DNA from: Owenia fusiformis
Taxonomy: Eukaryota; Annelida; Polychaeta; Sabellida; Oweniidae
Reading direction: 5' to 3'
NCBI GenBank assembly: GCA_903813345.2
Contig: CAIIXF020000011.1
Location: 28,390,166 to 28,454,165, forward strand
Length of the DNA: 64,000 bases
Each line of letters begins with the position of its first letter. Position 1 is the first letter of the stretch. Below, piece after piece: positions 1-12,276 of this stretch. The position numbers and the translations under genes are program-made. The notes beneath the pieces are model-generated. The model made no database searches and was not told the DNA's origin. It was given only the letters and a program-made list of their open reading frames with translations.

Positions 1-190
1 CCAATTAGGGTAACTATGGTGCCACTAGGGGGTACTAGAGAACCAATTAGGGTTAACTAGAGCAATAACGGGGGCAACTAGAGAACCAATTGGGGTAGTT
101 AGGGTGCTATTAGGGGCAACAAGAGAACCAATTGGATAACAAGGGGTCTACTAGGGGCTACAAGAGAACGAATTGGGAAACAAGGGTTAG
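1..190. repeat. Degenerate ~43-bp tandem repeat at left edge
   Basis: The phrase AACCAATT (last copy AACGAATT) recurs near positions 41, 86, 127 and 170, spaced 41-45 bp and joined by 'agggtaactagggtgc..actaggggcaactagag'-like text. At least four diverged units are visible and the array probably continues left of the window. A short open frame starting at 132 is only a shadow of the repeat. Confidence 0.75.
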
Positions 191-3100
191 GGTGTTTCAT
201 TTTTGGTTTTTTTTCCTGATCAAGTTGCTATTCATACATTATGATTTATGGTTAGTAGGGACCGCACAAAACAAATTCAGCCAAATCGGACATCGTTTGC
301 CTCACCCCTCAGGCCATCTTTATTTGACACATTACATGAATACAGCCATGCTCGAATCTACCATAATGCTCCTAGCGATTGGAGTACTTTATTAATCATT
401 TGTTCTAATAAAAATTAATTACATTAAAAATGTGCAAATCAGCATTGCCGTGATCGTAGGCCTACGAACTTACTTGGTTAATGCTTTCCCATTAAATTCC
501 CAAATTTACCAAGAAAATTGAGGTATACATGTGCTGAGACCATCATAATGTTAGTCTCAGACTTCGTTGGCTCATTGTAAATCTATAGCTAATTAATACA
601 TTTTGATATGTGTCACTGACCTTGTTGTTAGATGAGATAAATGGTCAGCACATATCTCTAAAAAGATTTATAATGTTTGTGTTGTGCTTAATCTTGAAAT
701 TCACTTCTCATATCTAGTTCAGTTTTGATATCCTGTTGTTTATTTAATTTTAGATAATTGATTTCTGAAGGTGGACTGAGTGATGAGGATTTGGGTTATA
801 AACATTTTTGGCGTTTTATATGTATGCATGTCTCACCTTAAACGCTTCATCAAAACTGAACTTTGATCATACAATACCATAACATATTTTTTATAAAAAA
901 TCATTACTTACTGTTGGGTACATGGGTAAACAATTTTCGAATCGATAACCTTTAAATTTTCCCGCCATTTTAACAGCAAAAGTTTCGTTAGTTTTTAAAT
1001 CCTTGACAATACATTATAGATTATTTGGAAAATTGCCATTTAATCGTTGCAAAATTCCTCGTAGTGTAGGAGCCATTATTTCAACATTCATTTTCATATT
1101 TTTAAGCATTCCAATTTTACGGTATGAGGAGGAAATTGACGCGTGGTACATTAATTACTCAAAGCTTTATCAAGAAAAATTCTCAATTTTAAAAAAAGTT
1201 AGTAAAAAACAATTTTTAAAATCCGAAAATAAAAGTTTCACATATCCAATAATATTGAATAACCATGGTAAAACTGTTAAGACCAACCTTAAATGATGTT
1301 AAGCAACTTATATAAAGAACAACGTGTAATATTGATAAACAAATATAGACAGAGAAGTAAGGCGAGCAATTATGGGAACTACACTCATATTGTGTGATAA
1401 GTTGCCAAAAACATGATACCAAGAAAATTCCAAAATGTGTGATTATTATACGAAGCCATATTGTATATGTAAATGTAACCGATTTGAAATGTTTTTTTAT
1501 GAATGAAAAAGTAATGACGAACTATGGCTTTTTGTATAAGCCATAGTGATTGAAAATATCTGCTTGTTTTGATAAGGTTCTGTGTAGCATCAATGTAAAC
1601 TGATTATTAACAGATAACAATATAGTTTACATAGAGTTCAATAGATTAACCAGAACTTTGAGCCTAGAACTTTTAACTTCTATACTATGGATTCAAAAAT
1701 GTAAGTCCACGAGCCAAAAGGGTTAAAACCAATTGAAGTATTAAAGACATAATTAGAAGAGGGACATTTAAGATTACAATCGACCATATTAGAATCCAAA
1801 CAAAGCACCCACGTGACAAAACATCATTAACTGGTTGAATCCAGTCTAAGATAGTGAAACATTTTGTGCCAATGTTGTTCAAAATTTCGAAGAATTAGGT
1901 AAAAACTGTGAAATTTTAAATTCAATCCTATCAGGAATTCTTACATTTTTACTATTTAATACCAGCGATGTTAGTTCCCCAATTCGTTGCCATGGTAACA
2001 AACATTGTCCAAAATCGGAACACTTCTACAAGATCTCTAGTCTCTTCACATGCACTCATTGTATGTATGTATTCAGTTCAGTCTAACCTTAACTACATCT
2101 GTGGCAACTAATTATAAAATGTATACCCCTCGGATTATTGTGATGTTACAAAAGATCTTCCTAAAATCCTGATTATGCAAAACGCATCAACATAATCACA
2201 CATGTATTTGTTTCTTAGAATAATACAAGTATGCATGTATTAGTAAACACATATTGTAATCAAATGAAACTGCCAGATACCATCATAAAATAATGAACAT
2301 CTTTATGAGCATAATTCAAAATAAATAAATTATAACATTATCTGTACGGCAATGGCCATTTGGTTTAGTGTGACCTGATATCTAGATGTTTTCTATGTCT
2401 ATGATAGAGACAACATAAAATGATAAGAAAAGTAAAAGATGACAAGTAGGTTTTGTTTACAATTTAAATGGTCATCAATGATTGAATTATCAAAACATGA
2501 ACTCTAAAGTCACTTCGAGCTACATTTGAAGCATTGTTGTCTTATCAGTGTATAAGGATCCCATATTACCTTAAATACCCTTCATACATCATCTACATGA
2601 AGATTTTATATATAAACAAGATATCTGGATCAATACTCATGAAAATAACATGTCTACGGGTTCATTCGTAAAGTTATTGCAAAAAAATTGCACTAAAATT
2701 TTGAGCACCCCTTGAGCGTAAATTTTTTAAATATGTCAGAGGAAGGAAATTAGCGTACATAGTTTCTGATTTAGCAGAATATGTGTCAAAATATAATTTT
2801 GAAAAATGACGCTTTTTTTTACTTAAACTTATTGATTTTTTAAGTGATCTGAATGCTAAAAACCTCAGCGGATATGAATCCATTTTGATAAAGGTATGGC
2901 TGTTTCCGCCGCGGAGTGCATGTAGTGAACTTGTCCCTTTCCGTTGAAATACAGTATACCGTTATATACGTACAGCTATTTAACCTTTACTCTAATTTGG
3001 GATAAAAATCCCCAGGGAAACACAATTTCTGTCACATCGGAACACATTATACCAGTGTCCACATCCTTGCAGCAAGGGTATATACAATTATACAGTATTT

Positions 3101-3333
3101 TAATTTAATTTAAGCATGAATGAAGTCCTTTGAAGAAGGATGCAATGTCCCATACAAATGGCATTTAAAATGGTATTTAACATACTAATTACATTAAAAT
3201 TAGTTTTACAGCACATTTTCGTGGTTTCAAAAGAGCTTTAATGCGTTGTCAATTCTCTGGGTGATGTCTGTTGTAATGTGTTTAATTTTCTCTTTCTAGT
3301 TGTAATGTAAATTCATCTGTGTTTTAATTTTAG
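191..3333. other. Non-coding DNA upstream of the transporter exons
   Basis: I see no recognisable coding exon here. The missing 5' exon of the SLC22-type gene (first membrane helix and large extracellular loop) was looked for on both strands and not found. An open frame of 97 codons at 1003-1296 (+) matches nothing I know and lacks family motifs. The one distinctive site is an RFX X-box-like palindrome at 1986-1999. Confidence 0.5.
1986..1999. promoter_or_regulatory. RFX X-box-like palindrome upstream of SLC22-type gene
   Basis: GTTGCCATGGTAAC fits the X-box consensus bound by RFX factors, two GTTRCC half-sites in inverted orientation. It lies about 1.3 kb before the first visible transporter exon, in sequence with no obvious transposon. 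Similar palindromes also sit inside mariner-type termini elsewhere in the window, so it could equally be a transposon remnant. Function is inferred only. Confidence 0.4.
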
Positions 3334-6300
3334 TGGGAGTTAGTATGTGGGAGAAAATGGATGATCGCTCTAGTACAGTCCATATATATGGGAGGTATCC
3401 TGGTAGGTGCAGTTGCTGGAGGCCAATTGTCAGACAGGTAGCAAACATAAAACATATTTCATTGTCATCATTGGTGTAATGTAGTGTAGTAATGTAGTAA
3501 TAGTGATAAGCTTAGTAGTAAGACTGTAGTATCGGATGTCCCTCTTGCCATCTAAAGATGTTTTTATAAGATCTGCTGTGCATGATTTTTTGAATTAAAA
3601 TATTACCCAGAGATGATATGGTAATGTTGCTAAAACCAATTTCCAGTCAAAAATCGCCAGTCTTTTTTTACACTTTTACTACTATAATCGCAAACTGAAA
3701 ATGAACACAACATAATTACGTTATCTGTGAGCTTACAAATCATGCCCTATCTAGGTGACATAGTTAATGCCACTTTCAAAAAATATGAATGCAAACGTAC
3801 ATTGTACAAGGATGCAATATTTGAGGAAGTACAGTAAATAATTTATCGCAATATAACTCTTAAGAGTACATAAATCAACGAGTTACATGACAAGCTGTGC
3901 AGTTTCTCGTTTCTACACCAACACCTCATCCTTTAAAGAGGCTTACTGTCAATTTCTAATCCTAAAAGACGGCAAAAGGCAGAAAACATGTAAAATTTCA
4001 CCACCTGGCATTTGTTACAGACGCCGAATGCCATCCGCAAAAAGTTGGGGGCTAATAACATGATGTCAACATAAAATTGAAAAACATAAACAAATCACAA
4101 ATCTGTAACTTGCACCATAAAACGACTCTGATACCGTTCTTCTCGTCAGTAAACGTTCGCATTTGATAGAAATACCTACTTTAGCTAATGAATTAACTAT
4201 CTCATAAGAAATCTTAAAGTGTATATAGTGCCATACATCCCTTAATTTTGCACATACCTTGCCGTTTACTATGTGAGCAATAGTTTTCAAGGATTGGTAT
4301 TTTCAAGAAAGAAGCTTTAGTTCATGGTGCACATTAAAAGTAGTCACGAATGTTAAAAATATTGCTGGTTTATTTAAAGACATTTACGCCCTTTGACATT
4401 TATATAACAAAGATGACAATGCACATTAAGATGCAAAATTTAACCACCTGTCATTTGTTACAGACACCGAGCTCCGACCACCGGGCGCCTTTAATCATCC
4501 ACAAAAAAAATCAATATGTCACCACTTGTGGTAGTGACATAACAATAATAGCATCTCAGGAGAATTAATCTTTTTTTCAGATTTGGTAGACGCCCCACGC
4601 TATGCATCTGTATTGTATTAACAGTGATCGCATCCTATGTGGTAGCATTCTCACCCAATTTCATCATCTTCGCCATCCTTAGATTTTGCCTAGCAACATT
4701 CAGCATGGGCGCATATACAGTTGCATTTGTCGTTAGTATGTATGTTTTTATTTGAAATTCGTAAAACCAGAACTATAATACCACAATGTAACATTCAGTA
4801 CCCCAAAAGCTCAAATATCAGCTGTCCCATATTTAAATACTATCCAGTTAAACTCTCCTGGTTTCCAATGTGTTATTATTAAATTGCTTTTCCGATAGCA
4901 TATGTTTTTCTTTAAATTCCATTAAAAAAATCCATATATCTTATTTGCCTCTAATATTCCTTATACAATCAAAATTTCTCCTGAAAATTCAGCGAAAGTT
5001 GGCAGGTAAAAATGGCATTAATCAGTCTATGATTAATCAAAGAGCAATTGCAACTTATTTTGGTTCATATTGTTCATATTTGCAAACTTACATCAAATTA
5101 CCCTAATTTTCAGACATGGAGATAGTTGGTCCCTCTTGGAGGAACACAGCGGGGTTTCTGATGCAGCATACATGGGCACTTGGCTACCTTGTGTTGTCTG
5201 GTATCGCATACGGGGTTCGTGATTGGGTTACTCTGCAGCTTGTCTTGTCTGGACCAATGACGCTATACTTGCTGCTTATTTTGTAAGATTCGGTTCTTGT
5301 TTGTCGAGGTACAATAAATTCCACGGAAAAACTCGTTATTCGCCCTGGACCAGGCGGATAATGATCACTATGGCTCCTATCGCTCACTTTCAAAATCAAT
5401 AAAGTAAAATATGCCTACTAAACTAGTACTTACATCCTGAAAACAGGTCTTTCAAACCTGAAAATAAGCAATCAAAGATTCGCAGTGCAATATTATATGA
5501 AGAATATATTCATATGTTTGGTACGATACTTTTGTTTATTTCAGGAAGATTGGTTTCAATGTGCAGTAATCCTGTGGCCTCTTGTAATTTGGGGAATTTT
5601 AGCCATGATTATTTTTTGAAAATAACATGTCAGGGAAGCAGCAAAATGCAAGAGACCACACATATGTTAGTCAAACCACAAGCAATTCAAACATGCAAAC
5701 GTTTTGCATCTTACTGTGCATCACATGATATTGCTCTGTGGTCATTTGATTGGTTATTTTTGTTTTTTTTAATGACACGGGTCTTCTTTATCCAGCGTTG
5801 CCCCGGAATCTCCAAGATGGCTGTATGCCAACAATCAGTTCGCCAAGGCAGATGCGATCGTGAAGAAGATCGTAAAATGGAATAAGGTCCACATTCCACA
5901 AGATTTCACAATCGAGAATAAGGTAAGTTTCCATTGATACATGTAATTCTCCAAATGAATTATCAAAAACTCACAATCGAGAATACGTACTGGTCCCCAC
6001 ATGGTACTAAAGACGTTACGTCTTTACATTGTACAGGGCGTATAAAAAACGCAACAAACAGTTATCTCGTAAAACCACAAAACCAGTGATGACAAAATCA
6101 ATTTCATTCAATGTACCATAAAGCCACATCCCTCCTATTTGAAACGGTATGTCATTGATTCACATGTGACCATGGTTGGGTGAAAAATCATTCCTTTTGC
6201 ACAATTGGCCAAAATCGGCTCTGGACCAAGTTTCAGATATTGCAAAAGTCAGTGCAAGGGCTAAGTGCGAATGGAAGTTCTCCTGACCTGAATTGTTCTG

Positions 6301-9300
6301 GAGCAGAGTGTTCACCATTCCTCACCCAGATATTGCAGAATTTCGAAAAAGAATTGCCAATGCGCTGCTTTTCTCCGCCTTATTAAGCAACATACTATTG
6401 GTATGACAGTATGACTCAGAGCTGAGCCATAAATGACATTGAGAGATGTGCGCATGTTTGCATGCGAAGAAGTGGTTGCATTTCGGAGGGGTATAGGATG
6501 TATTCTTGTAAGGGTATGAACACTTTTCTGTTTATGCCATACCTGTCATAGCCCTTATGCCCCTTGCATTGACTTTTGCAATGTTTTAAACTTGGCTCTA
6601 AGCTAATTTTAGCCCACTTTGCGAGATCAATAATTATTTGGCCAAACATGAATCCCTGAGAATGAATGACATAACATTGCAAAGAGGAGAAATGTGGCTT
6701 TGTGATATATTGAATGAAAAGGATGCATTGATCTCTGGATTTTCTGTTTTCTCCCAATAACACCTGGCCCCGTGCACTGACTTTCGTGGTGTTCATAACT
6801 TGGTCCCAAGCTAATTTTGGCCAACTTTGCAAAAGGAATGATTACTCGCCCAACCATGATCCGATATCAACGAATGATATAACATTGGAAAGAGGAGACA
6901 CATGACTTTATGTTACATTGAATGAAATCAATGCTGTTATCACTGTTTTTTTGCTTTTTCGAGTTAACAATTTGTTGCGTTTTTTTGATACATTATAACA
7001 AAATGGATGAACTTCCATAGGAGGAAATTCTTATTTTCAGTGTCGATATCATTTTGTCATAGGCCTAGTTTCGAATTTTCTTTTGGACTGCGGTTGGTGT
7101 TTGGCGTCTATAACGGCGACTGTAACAAATGGCAGGTGATAAAATTGTGCATGTTAATGATGCCTTGCACTACATTTCAGTTGAATGACGATGAGAAGAG
7201 AAGGTATTTCATTGATCTTGTACGCACACCAGTCTTACGAAAGAGGGCGCTGATCATGTTTTATTCGTGGTAAGAACTTTTCTTTCATGCATGTATCTTC
7301 TCATTACATCCATTACATATTCTCATTTTGTAGCCCGACCAATAATGCATTATTCCAGATTTTTGCCATCTTGCTTTTGTAGTGGGCCTAAATGTACAAG
7401 AGATCATACATTGTATTTGTAAGCAATAATTCTCGATCAATGGCTCAAAAATATTTTTTAAATAGAGCTATTACAATGGTTTATTATAAGTAACTAAAAC
7501 ACGTGTATCAACTATATCAACTTATATGGGCCACACGTGAGCTATGGTATCACTATATACAAGTATATAATATCGAGTTATGAGTGCATTGGTTCATATT
7601 TCAGGTTCGTGTGTAGCATGGTGTACTATGGCATTTCTCTTAATACATCTAGCCTTGGTGGCGACCCCTATATTAACTTCCTTATATCAGGAGCCATTGA
7701 AGTCCCAGCCTATGGCATGGCACAATTTTTTTTCTGGAAGCTTGGAAGACGATACCCCCTGTGCGGGGTTTTATTAGTTGGCGGTGTTGCGTTACTTTGC
7801 ATGATGGCCGTGCCTAAAGGTAGATTATAAACTTTACAAATCTCATAATCATAATCATTGTTAACAGGTAAAATTGGTCTTAATATCATTCTAGTTGTAA
7901 AAGGAACTAAGACATAGGAACTAAGACAATAAAAATCATGTTCATCATGCTTATTGTATTGAACAAGGCACAATATCGTACCTAAAACACAGCAGTGTGA
8001 CAGTGAAGAATTTAGGACGGAAAATCCAAAATGGCCACCTTAAAATTTACCCAGAATGCCAAAAAACTAATCAGTTCTTAACTTTGATACGTAGAAACAT
8101 CCCTGAAAATTTCAGATGAATCCATCAAATGGTTTGGCTGGAAACCTGTAGACAAGTCTTGAAAGTGAAGATTTTAGGACGGAAAATCCAAAATGGCCAC
8201 CTTAAAATTAACCCAGAATGCCCAAAAACTAACCAGTTGTTAACTTTGATACGTAGAAACATCTCTGTAAATTTCAAATGAATCCGTCAAATGGTTTGGC
8301 TGGAAACCTGTAGACAAGTCTTGAAAGTGAAGATTTTAGGACGGAAAATCCAAAATGGCCACCTTAAATTTTACCCAGAATGCCAAAAAATTTATCAGTT
8401 CTTAACTTTGATACGTACAAACATCCCTGAAAATTTCAGATGAATCCGTCAAATGGTTTGGCTGGAAACCTGTAGACAAGTCTTGAAAGTGAAGATTTTA
8501 GGACGGAAAATCCAAAATGGCCACCTTAAAATTTACCCAGAATGCCAAAAAACTAATCAGTTGTTAACTTTGATATGCATAAACATCCCTGTAAATTTCA
8601 AATGAATCCGTCAAATGGTTTGGCTGGAAACCTGTAGACAAGTCTTGAAAGTGAAGATTTTAGGACGGAAAATCCAAAATGGCCACCTTAAATTTTACCC
8701 AGAATGCCAAAAAACTAATCAGTTCTTAACTTTGATACGTAGAAACATCCCTGAAAATTTCAGATGAATCCGTCAAATGGTTTGGCTGGAAACCTGTAGA
8801 CAAGTATTGAAAGTGAAGATTTTAGGACGGAAAATCCAAAATGGCCACCTTAAAATTTACCCAGAATGCCCAAAAACTAATCAGTTCTTAACTTTGATAC
8901 GTAGAAACATTCCTGAAAATTTCAGATGAATCCGTCAAATGGTTTGGCAGGAAACCTGTAGACAAGTCTTGAAAGTGAAGATTTTAGGACGGAAAATCCA
9001 AAATGGCCACCTTAAAATTTACCCAGAATGCCCAAAAACTAATCAGTTCTTAACTTTGATACGTAGAAACATTCCTGAAAATTTCAGATGAATCTGTCAA
9101 ATAGTTTGGCTGGAAACCTGTAGACAAGCTTAAAAGTGAGACGCCGCCCGCCGCACGCCGCCCGCCCGTCAAGCTGACGACAATATCGTACCTTTATTAG
9201 GTACGATAAAAAACTCAAGTGATGTCTACATGGCAACACGGAGGTAATGATTTCAAAGTCACATCCGATGTACTGCGACTCCCTTACCTTTTCATCTATT

Positions 9301-10041
9301 TTGTAGAGATGGTAGCTCTGAATATCACACTGTCAATGGTGGGAAAGTTGATGTTATCTGCAGGATTCGGCATGGTTTACAACTACGCTGCTGAGATCTT
9401 CCCGACTCAAATCCGTAACATTGGCGTGGGGACATCATCCATGTTTGCTCGTATAGGTGGAATTGTGGCCCCATATATAGGCCTCTTGGTAGGTGGACTC
9501 CAATCATCAATAACATTCGGCTGGGAACATATCATTCATGTTTGCTCGTACATTGCGGTAATGGTATCTGGATATAATTATCAGATAATTCCATGACGAG
9601 TATAAGTAATGATTATCGAGTAAGGAATATGGCCAATTTAGACGTGTTTTCATTACTATCACACGCGTGTATCAGGACAGCTGCCATCTTTTGGCCCTTA
9701 ATTAATACCTATGTTTATTTTCCTCCATTTATAGTCCACTCACTGCAGCTGTCAGCGCATGCGCCATCTATATAATTTCCGTTGCTATTAATAATTTTCA
9801 ATTGTTTTTTGATAATTTCCAGCAAAACTTCAACAGAGTTATTCCAACGGTGATATTTGGTGCCCTGGCACTATTAGCAGGTGTTTTAGTGCTTCTTCTG
9901 CCTGAGACAAGAGACAGAGATCTACCAGAGACTATAGATGATGCGGAGAATTTTGCAAAGTTTAAAACTGATTACGAAATTGAAAAACACAGACATGAAA
10001 ATAATGAATTCGCTGTACCATTGCAAGCTGTACGTAGCTGA
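3334..10041 (+). CDS. SLC22-family organic ion transporter (5' end missing), eight coding exons
   Basis: This is a major-facilitator transporter of the organic cation/anion (SLC22) type, expected in the plasma membrane. Exons read 3334-3437, 4581-4735, 5114-5282, 5796-5922, 7181-7269, 7605-7819, 9307-9488 and 9823-10041. Every intron has GT-AG ends and every junction keeps phase, giving 420 codons. In order one sees WELVCGRKW, the MFS loop GGQLSDRFGRRP, FSPNFIIFAILRFCLATFS, EIVGPSWRNTAGF, PESPRWL at the start of the central loop, RTPVLRKRALIMFYSW, the GRRYP loop, YNYAAEIFPTQIRNIGVG, SMFARIGGIVAPY and the C-terminal PETRDRDLPETIDDAE. SLC22 proteins are usually about 550 residues, so some 130 N-terminal residues (helix 1 and the cysteine-rich extracellular loop) must lie in an exon outside the window or unrecognised. 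Substrate cannot be told. A TIR element sits in the intron before 9307. No disabling change was seen. Confidence 0.9.
7974..9208. mobile_element. 1.2-kb TIR element with internal 162-bp array, in a transporter intron
   Basis: The left end TATCGTACCTAA and right end TTAGGTACGATA are perfect 12-bp inverted repeats. Between them lie seven head-to-tail 162-bp units, then a GC-rich 'gccgcccgccgcacgccgcc' stretch at about 9143-9172. The right end is itself a hairpin (TATCGTACC..GGTACGATA). A TA target duplication is possible but cannot be separated from the palindromic end. There is no coding capacity, so this is a non-autonomous element. Confidence 0.7.
8015..9148 (+). repeat. Seven-copy 162-bp tandem repeat
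   Basis: The phrase GGACGGAAAATCCAAAATGG starts at 8015, 8177, 8339, 8501, 8663, 8825 and 8987, exactly 162 bp apart each time. The units differ by scattered substitutions and no indels. Diverged inverted relatives occur at about 11225-11330 and 50380-50515. Confidence 0.95.
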
Positions 10042-10226
10042 TTTGTTCAATCCACACCCTTGAGAAGATTGGTACCTTTTTGAATCACTTCGATAATCTC
10101 AGGTCATAAGGGTGCTATTAATTCAAATCATGTTAGGCCTATTTGTAATTCCTAATAATTCCAATATATTATATTAATATATTTTTAATTAAAAGCTGAC
10201 ATGTAATTTATACTATTTTCAATGAA

Positions 10227-10232
10227 AATAAA
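10227..10232 (+). promoter_or_regulatory. Candidate polyadenylation signal of the SLC22-type gene
   Basis: AATAAA lies about 190 bp past the transporter stop codon in AT-rich sequence. It is the first full hexamer I see after the stop; use of the site is inferred. Confidence 0.4.
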
Positions 10233-12264
10233 TTGAACATGATTTTTATAAAATTATAAAAATAACTAGGTTGTATATGATATAATAAAATTGATACTCG
10301 TAGAGGCAGAAAGCTTTTAGACTTCATTATTATAACTTGAGAAAGCCTATTTGTTATTACTAAATGAAAAAAAGTGAAAGAGTGTACATGTGGTAAAAAG
10401 TTAAAATAGAAAGATTTCGGGATGCATGCCATCTGTGCCGTTGCATATAGCGGTGCCTTTTGTTCAGTATTTAAAGTTAAAAATAATTTGTGATATACAT
10501 TTCTTTTTCTTAGTAGAATTCAATTATATTCATACATGTGTAGATGAGGCTTACAATAAATACGAAATACGAAAAAACGTCAAAAGATCAACACCAGAAA
10601 AAAGTTTACAGCACTATTCTTTCCCATTGATTATCAGTTAATTTACATATTTCATGAGCACTACGTTAAGGAGTCTATATGCACGCCAATCATGTATTTT
10701 CCCGAATATGCGCGCATTTTAGTACTAGTGGGTAATTGACAGTGATCAGTGCCATCTCAAAATAATGAGTAATATTTTCTGCTTCCGCTTCAAAACATGT
10801 ATGATAAATCAATTTATTCTTGAGACATGAAATGGATCCCTGGGGTGGCAACAAGATTTCTAAAACGCCAATTTTTGTTGCATCAGTATGTTGCATTTTG
10901 ACACACATTTAACCCCTTTAAAGGAATAAGTAATTCTTTAGATAAAGTGGAAAACAATATTTCCAATGTTATTTTCCCATTATTCTGAAAGCAATATATC
11001 GCAGTTTTCCCTATGGGAATGTCGTGATTTTCATTTTCAACCTCTTCCACCCCTGCTTTTTTGTTTTGTTTTTTGTTGCATCAATATGTTGCGTTTTGAC
11101 ACACAGTTAACCCCTTGAAAGGAATAAGTAATTACTTTAGGGGTTTAAAGATATCCTTTATTGGTGACCAAAAGAAAAAAACATGTAAGGAAGTTTAGAA
11201 ATGTGATAGGATTTGGGTAACTTTGGAAAATGTTATGGTGGCCATATTGGATTTTCCGTCAGATAATCTTGTCTTGTCTACACATTTCAATTCAAACCGT
11301 TAGATGGCGCTTGTTCTGAAATTTCCTTATGGAACTTTACAATTGATTATCTTTCAGGCATCCTGGATAAATGTTAAGCCAGTTTTTTTGTCTATGCATT
11401 CCAGATATACTAATATAGTCTTGCTTCAAGATGGTAGACCTGACTTCTATGTGAACAACACAGTTGTTAAGCTACTTGTGGCACGAAAATATTTTTGACC
11501 AGGTTCACAAAAAGAAGAAGACAATGTAATGATGCTTTCCTGAAAAACGCAAGGAAATACATACACGCCTACATACTTTTTTCTGTACCAGAATTTTTCC
11601 AAAAATGTTTCCATTCCACAAGAACGTTAATAGTAGATAGTTCAGTGTCTTTAGGCAAGACTATATGACCTACTACTACTACTGATATGACCTGCTATTT
11701 TCTAAAAAAAAAACTAAACAATATATGAAATTTCTCATAACTTATTTCTATTTATTAGTAGAAAGCGAACATATCATTACAGTTTAGTTAATAAATTGAT
11801 TAACTTGATTTGATCTCTAAATTATTTTCAAAAAAGAGCACTTCATGTGGTATGCATTACTCAAAAGAGCAAAAGCAATGAATAGCAAAAATGTAATTGC
11901 CTCATATTAACATTTTCCATGTGTCCTTGTTTAATATCAATTTTTACTACTAATTAATGTAGTTTCCGGACGTCCAACTAGTGAATTATTCCAGAGGGAT
12001 GATTCCCCTGACCCTCCATTAGTCTATAGGCCGTGTAATCCTTCTGTTTTAGGGGCTATCACATGCGTCCCTTTCATTTGAAACTTTGTTGTACTCTGTC
12101 TTCAATGTACATTATTCACACCATTATATTGGTTGAACAGAATTTGTCCCACTGAAAAAAATATAATACAAAGATAATACATTGTGAATACAATACATTT
12201 AAAGACAAAAATGTTGGATTCAAAACTATTAGCCCCAGTCCAAATTATTTGGATTTGCATTTAA
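10233..12264. other. Non-coding spacer with a 61-bp direct repeat
   Basis: No exon recognised. A 61-bp segment containing 'ttgacacaca' and 'ggaataagtaatt' occurs at 10875-10935 and again, slightly diverged, at 11073-11133. A relic of the 162-bp unit lies at 11225-11330 in reverse orientation. Confidence 0.55.
11225..11330 (-). repeat. Solo, inverted relic of the 162-bp unit
   Basis: Read on the minus strand, this stretch holds the unit's 'aaatcca.tatggccacc' motif next to GACGGAAAATCC and CTTGTCTACA..AACCGTTAGATGG-like text. These correspond to the 'gacaag' and 'cgtcaaatggttt' parts of the intronic 162-bp repeat. There is a single copy without TIRs. Confidence 0.5.
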
Positions 12265-12276
12265 TATGGTGTGATA

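Noticed and set aside
1003-1296. 97-codon frame as the N-terminal exon of the transporter
   Set aside because: It lacks the first-helix and extracellular-loop cysteine pattern of SLC22 proteins and has no donor site in a fitting phase.
5514-5899. 123-codon frame overlapping the transporter exon, and its minus-strand shadow
   Set aside because: The real exon is 5796-5922 in another frame, with correct splice sites, phase and the PESPRWL motif.
6416-6857. 138- and 76-codon minus-strand frames in a transporter intron
   Set aside because: No known motif. The two frames overlap, and the related phrases inside them (ttggcc.aactttgc...aacatgaatcc) suggest an old intronic repeat rather than a gene.
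7007-7273. 88-codon frame as a separate gene
   Set aside because: Only its end overlaps the true exon 7181-7269; the upstream part is intron sequence without similarity.
7974-9208. CRISPR-like array (regular 162-bp repeats)
   Set aside because: The units are contiguous repeats without spacers, in a eukaryotic intron, bounded by TIRs.
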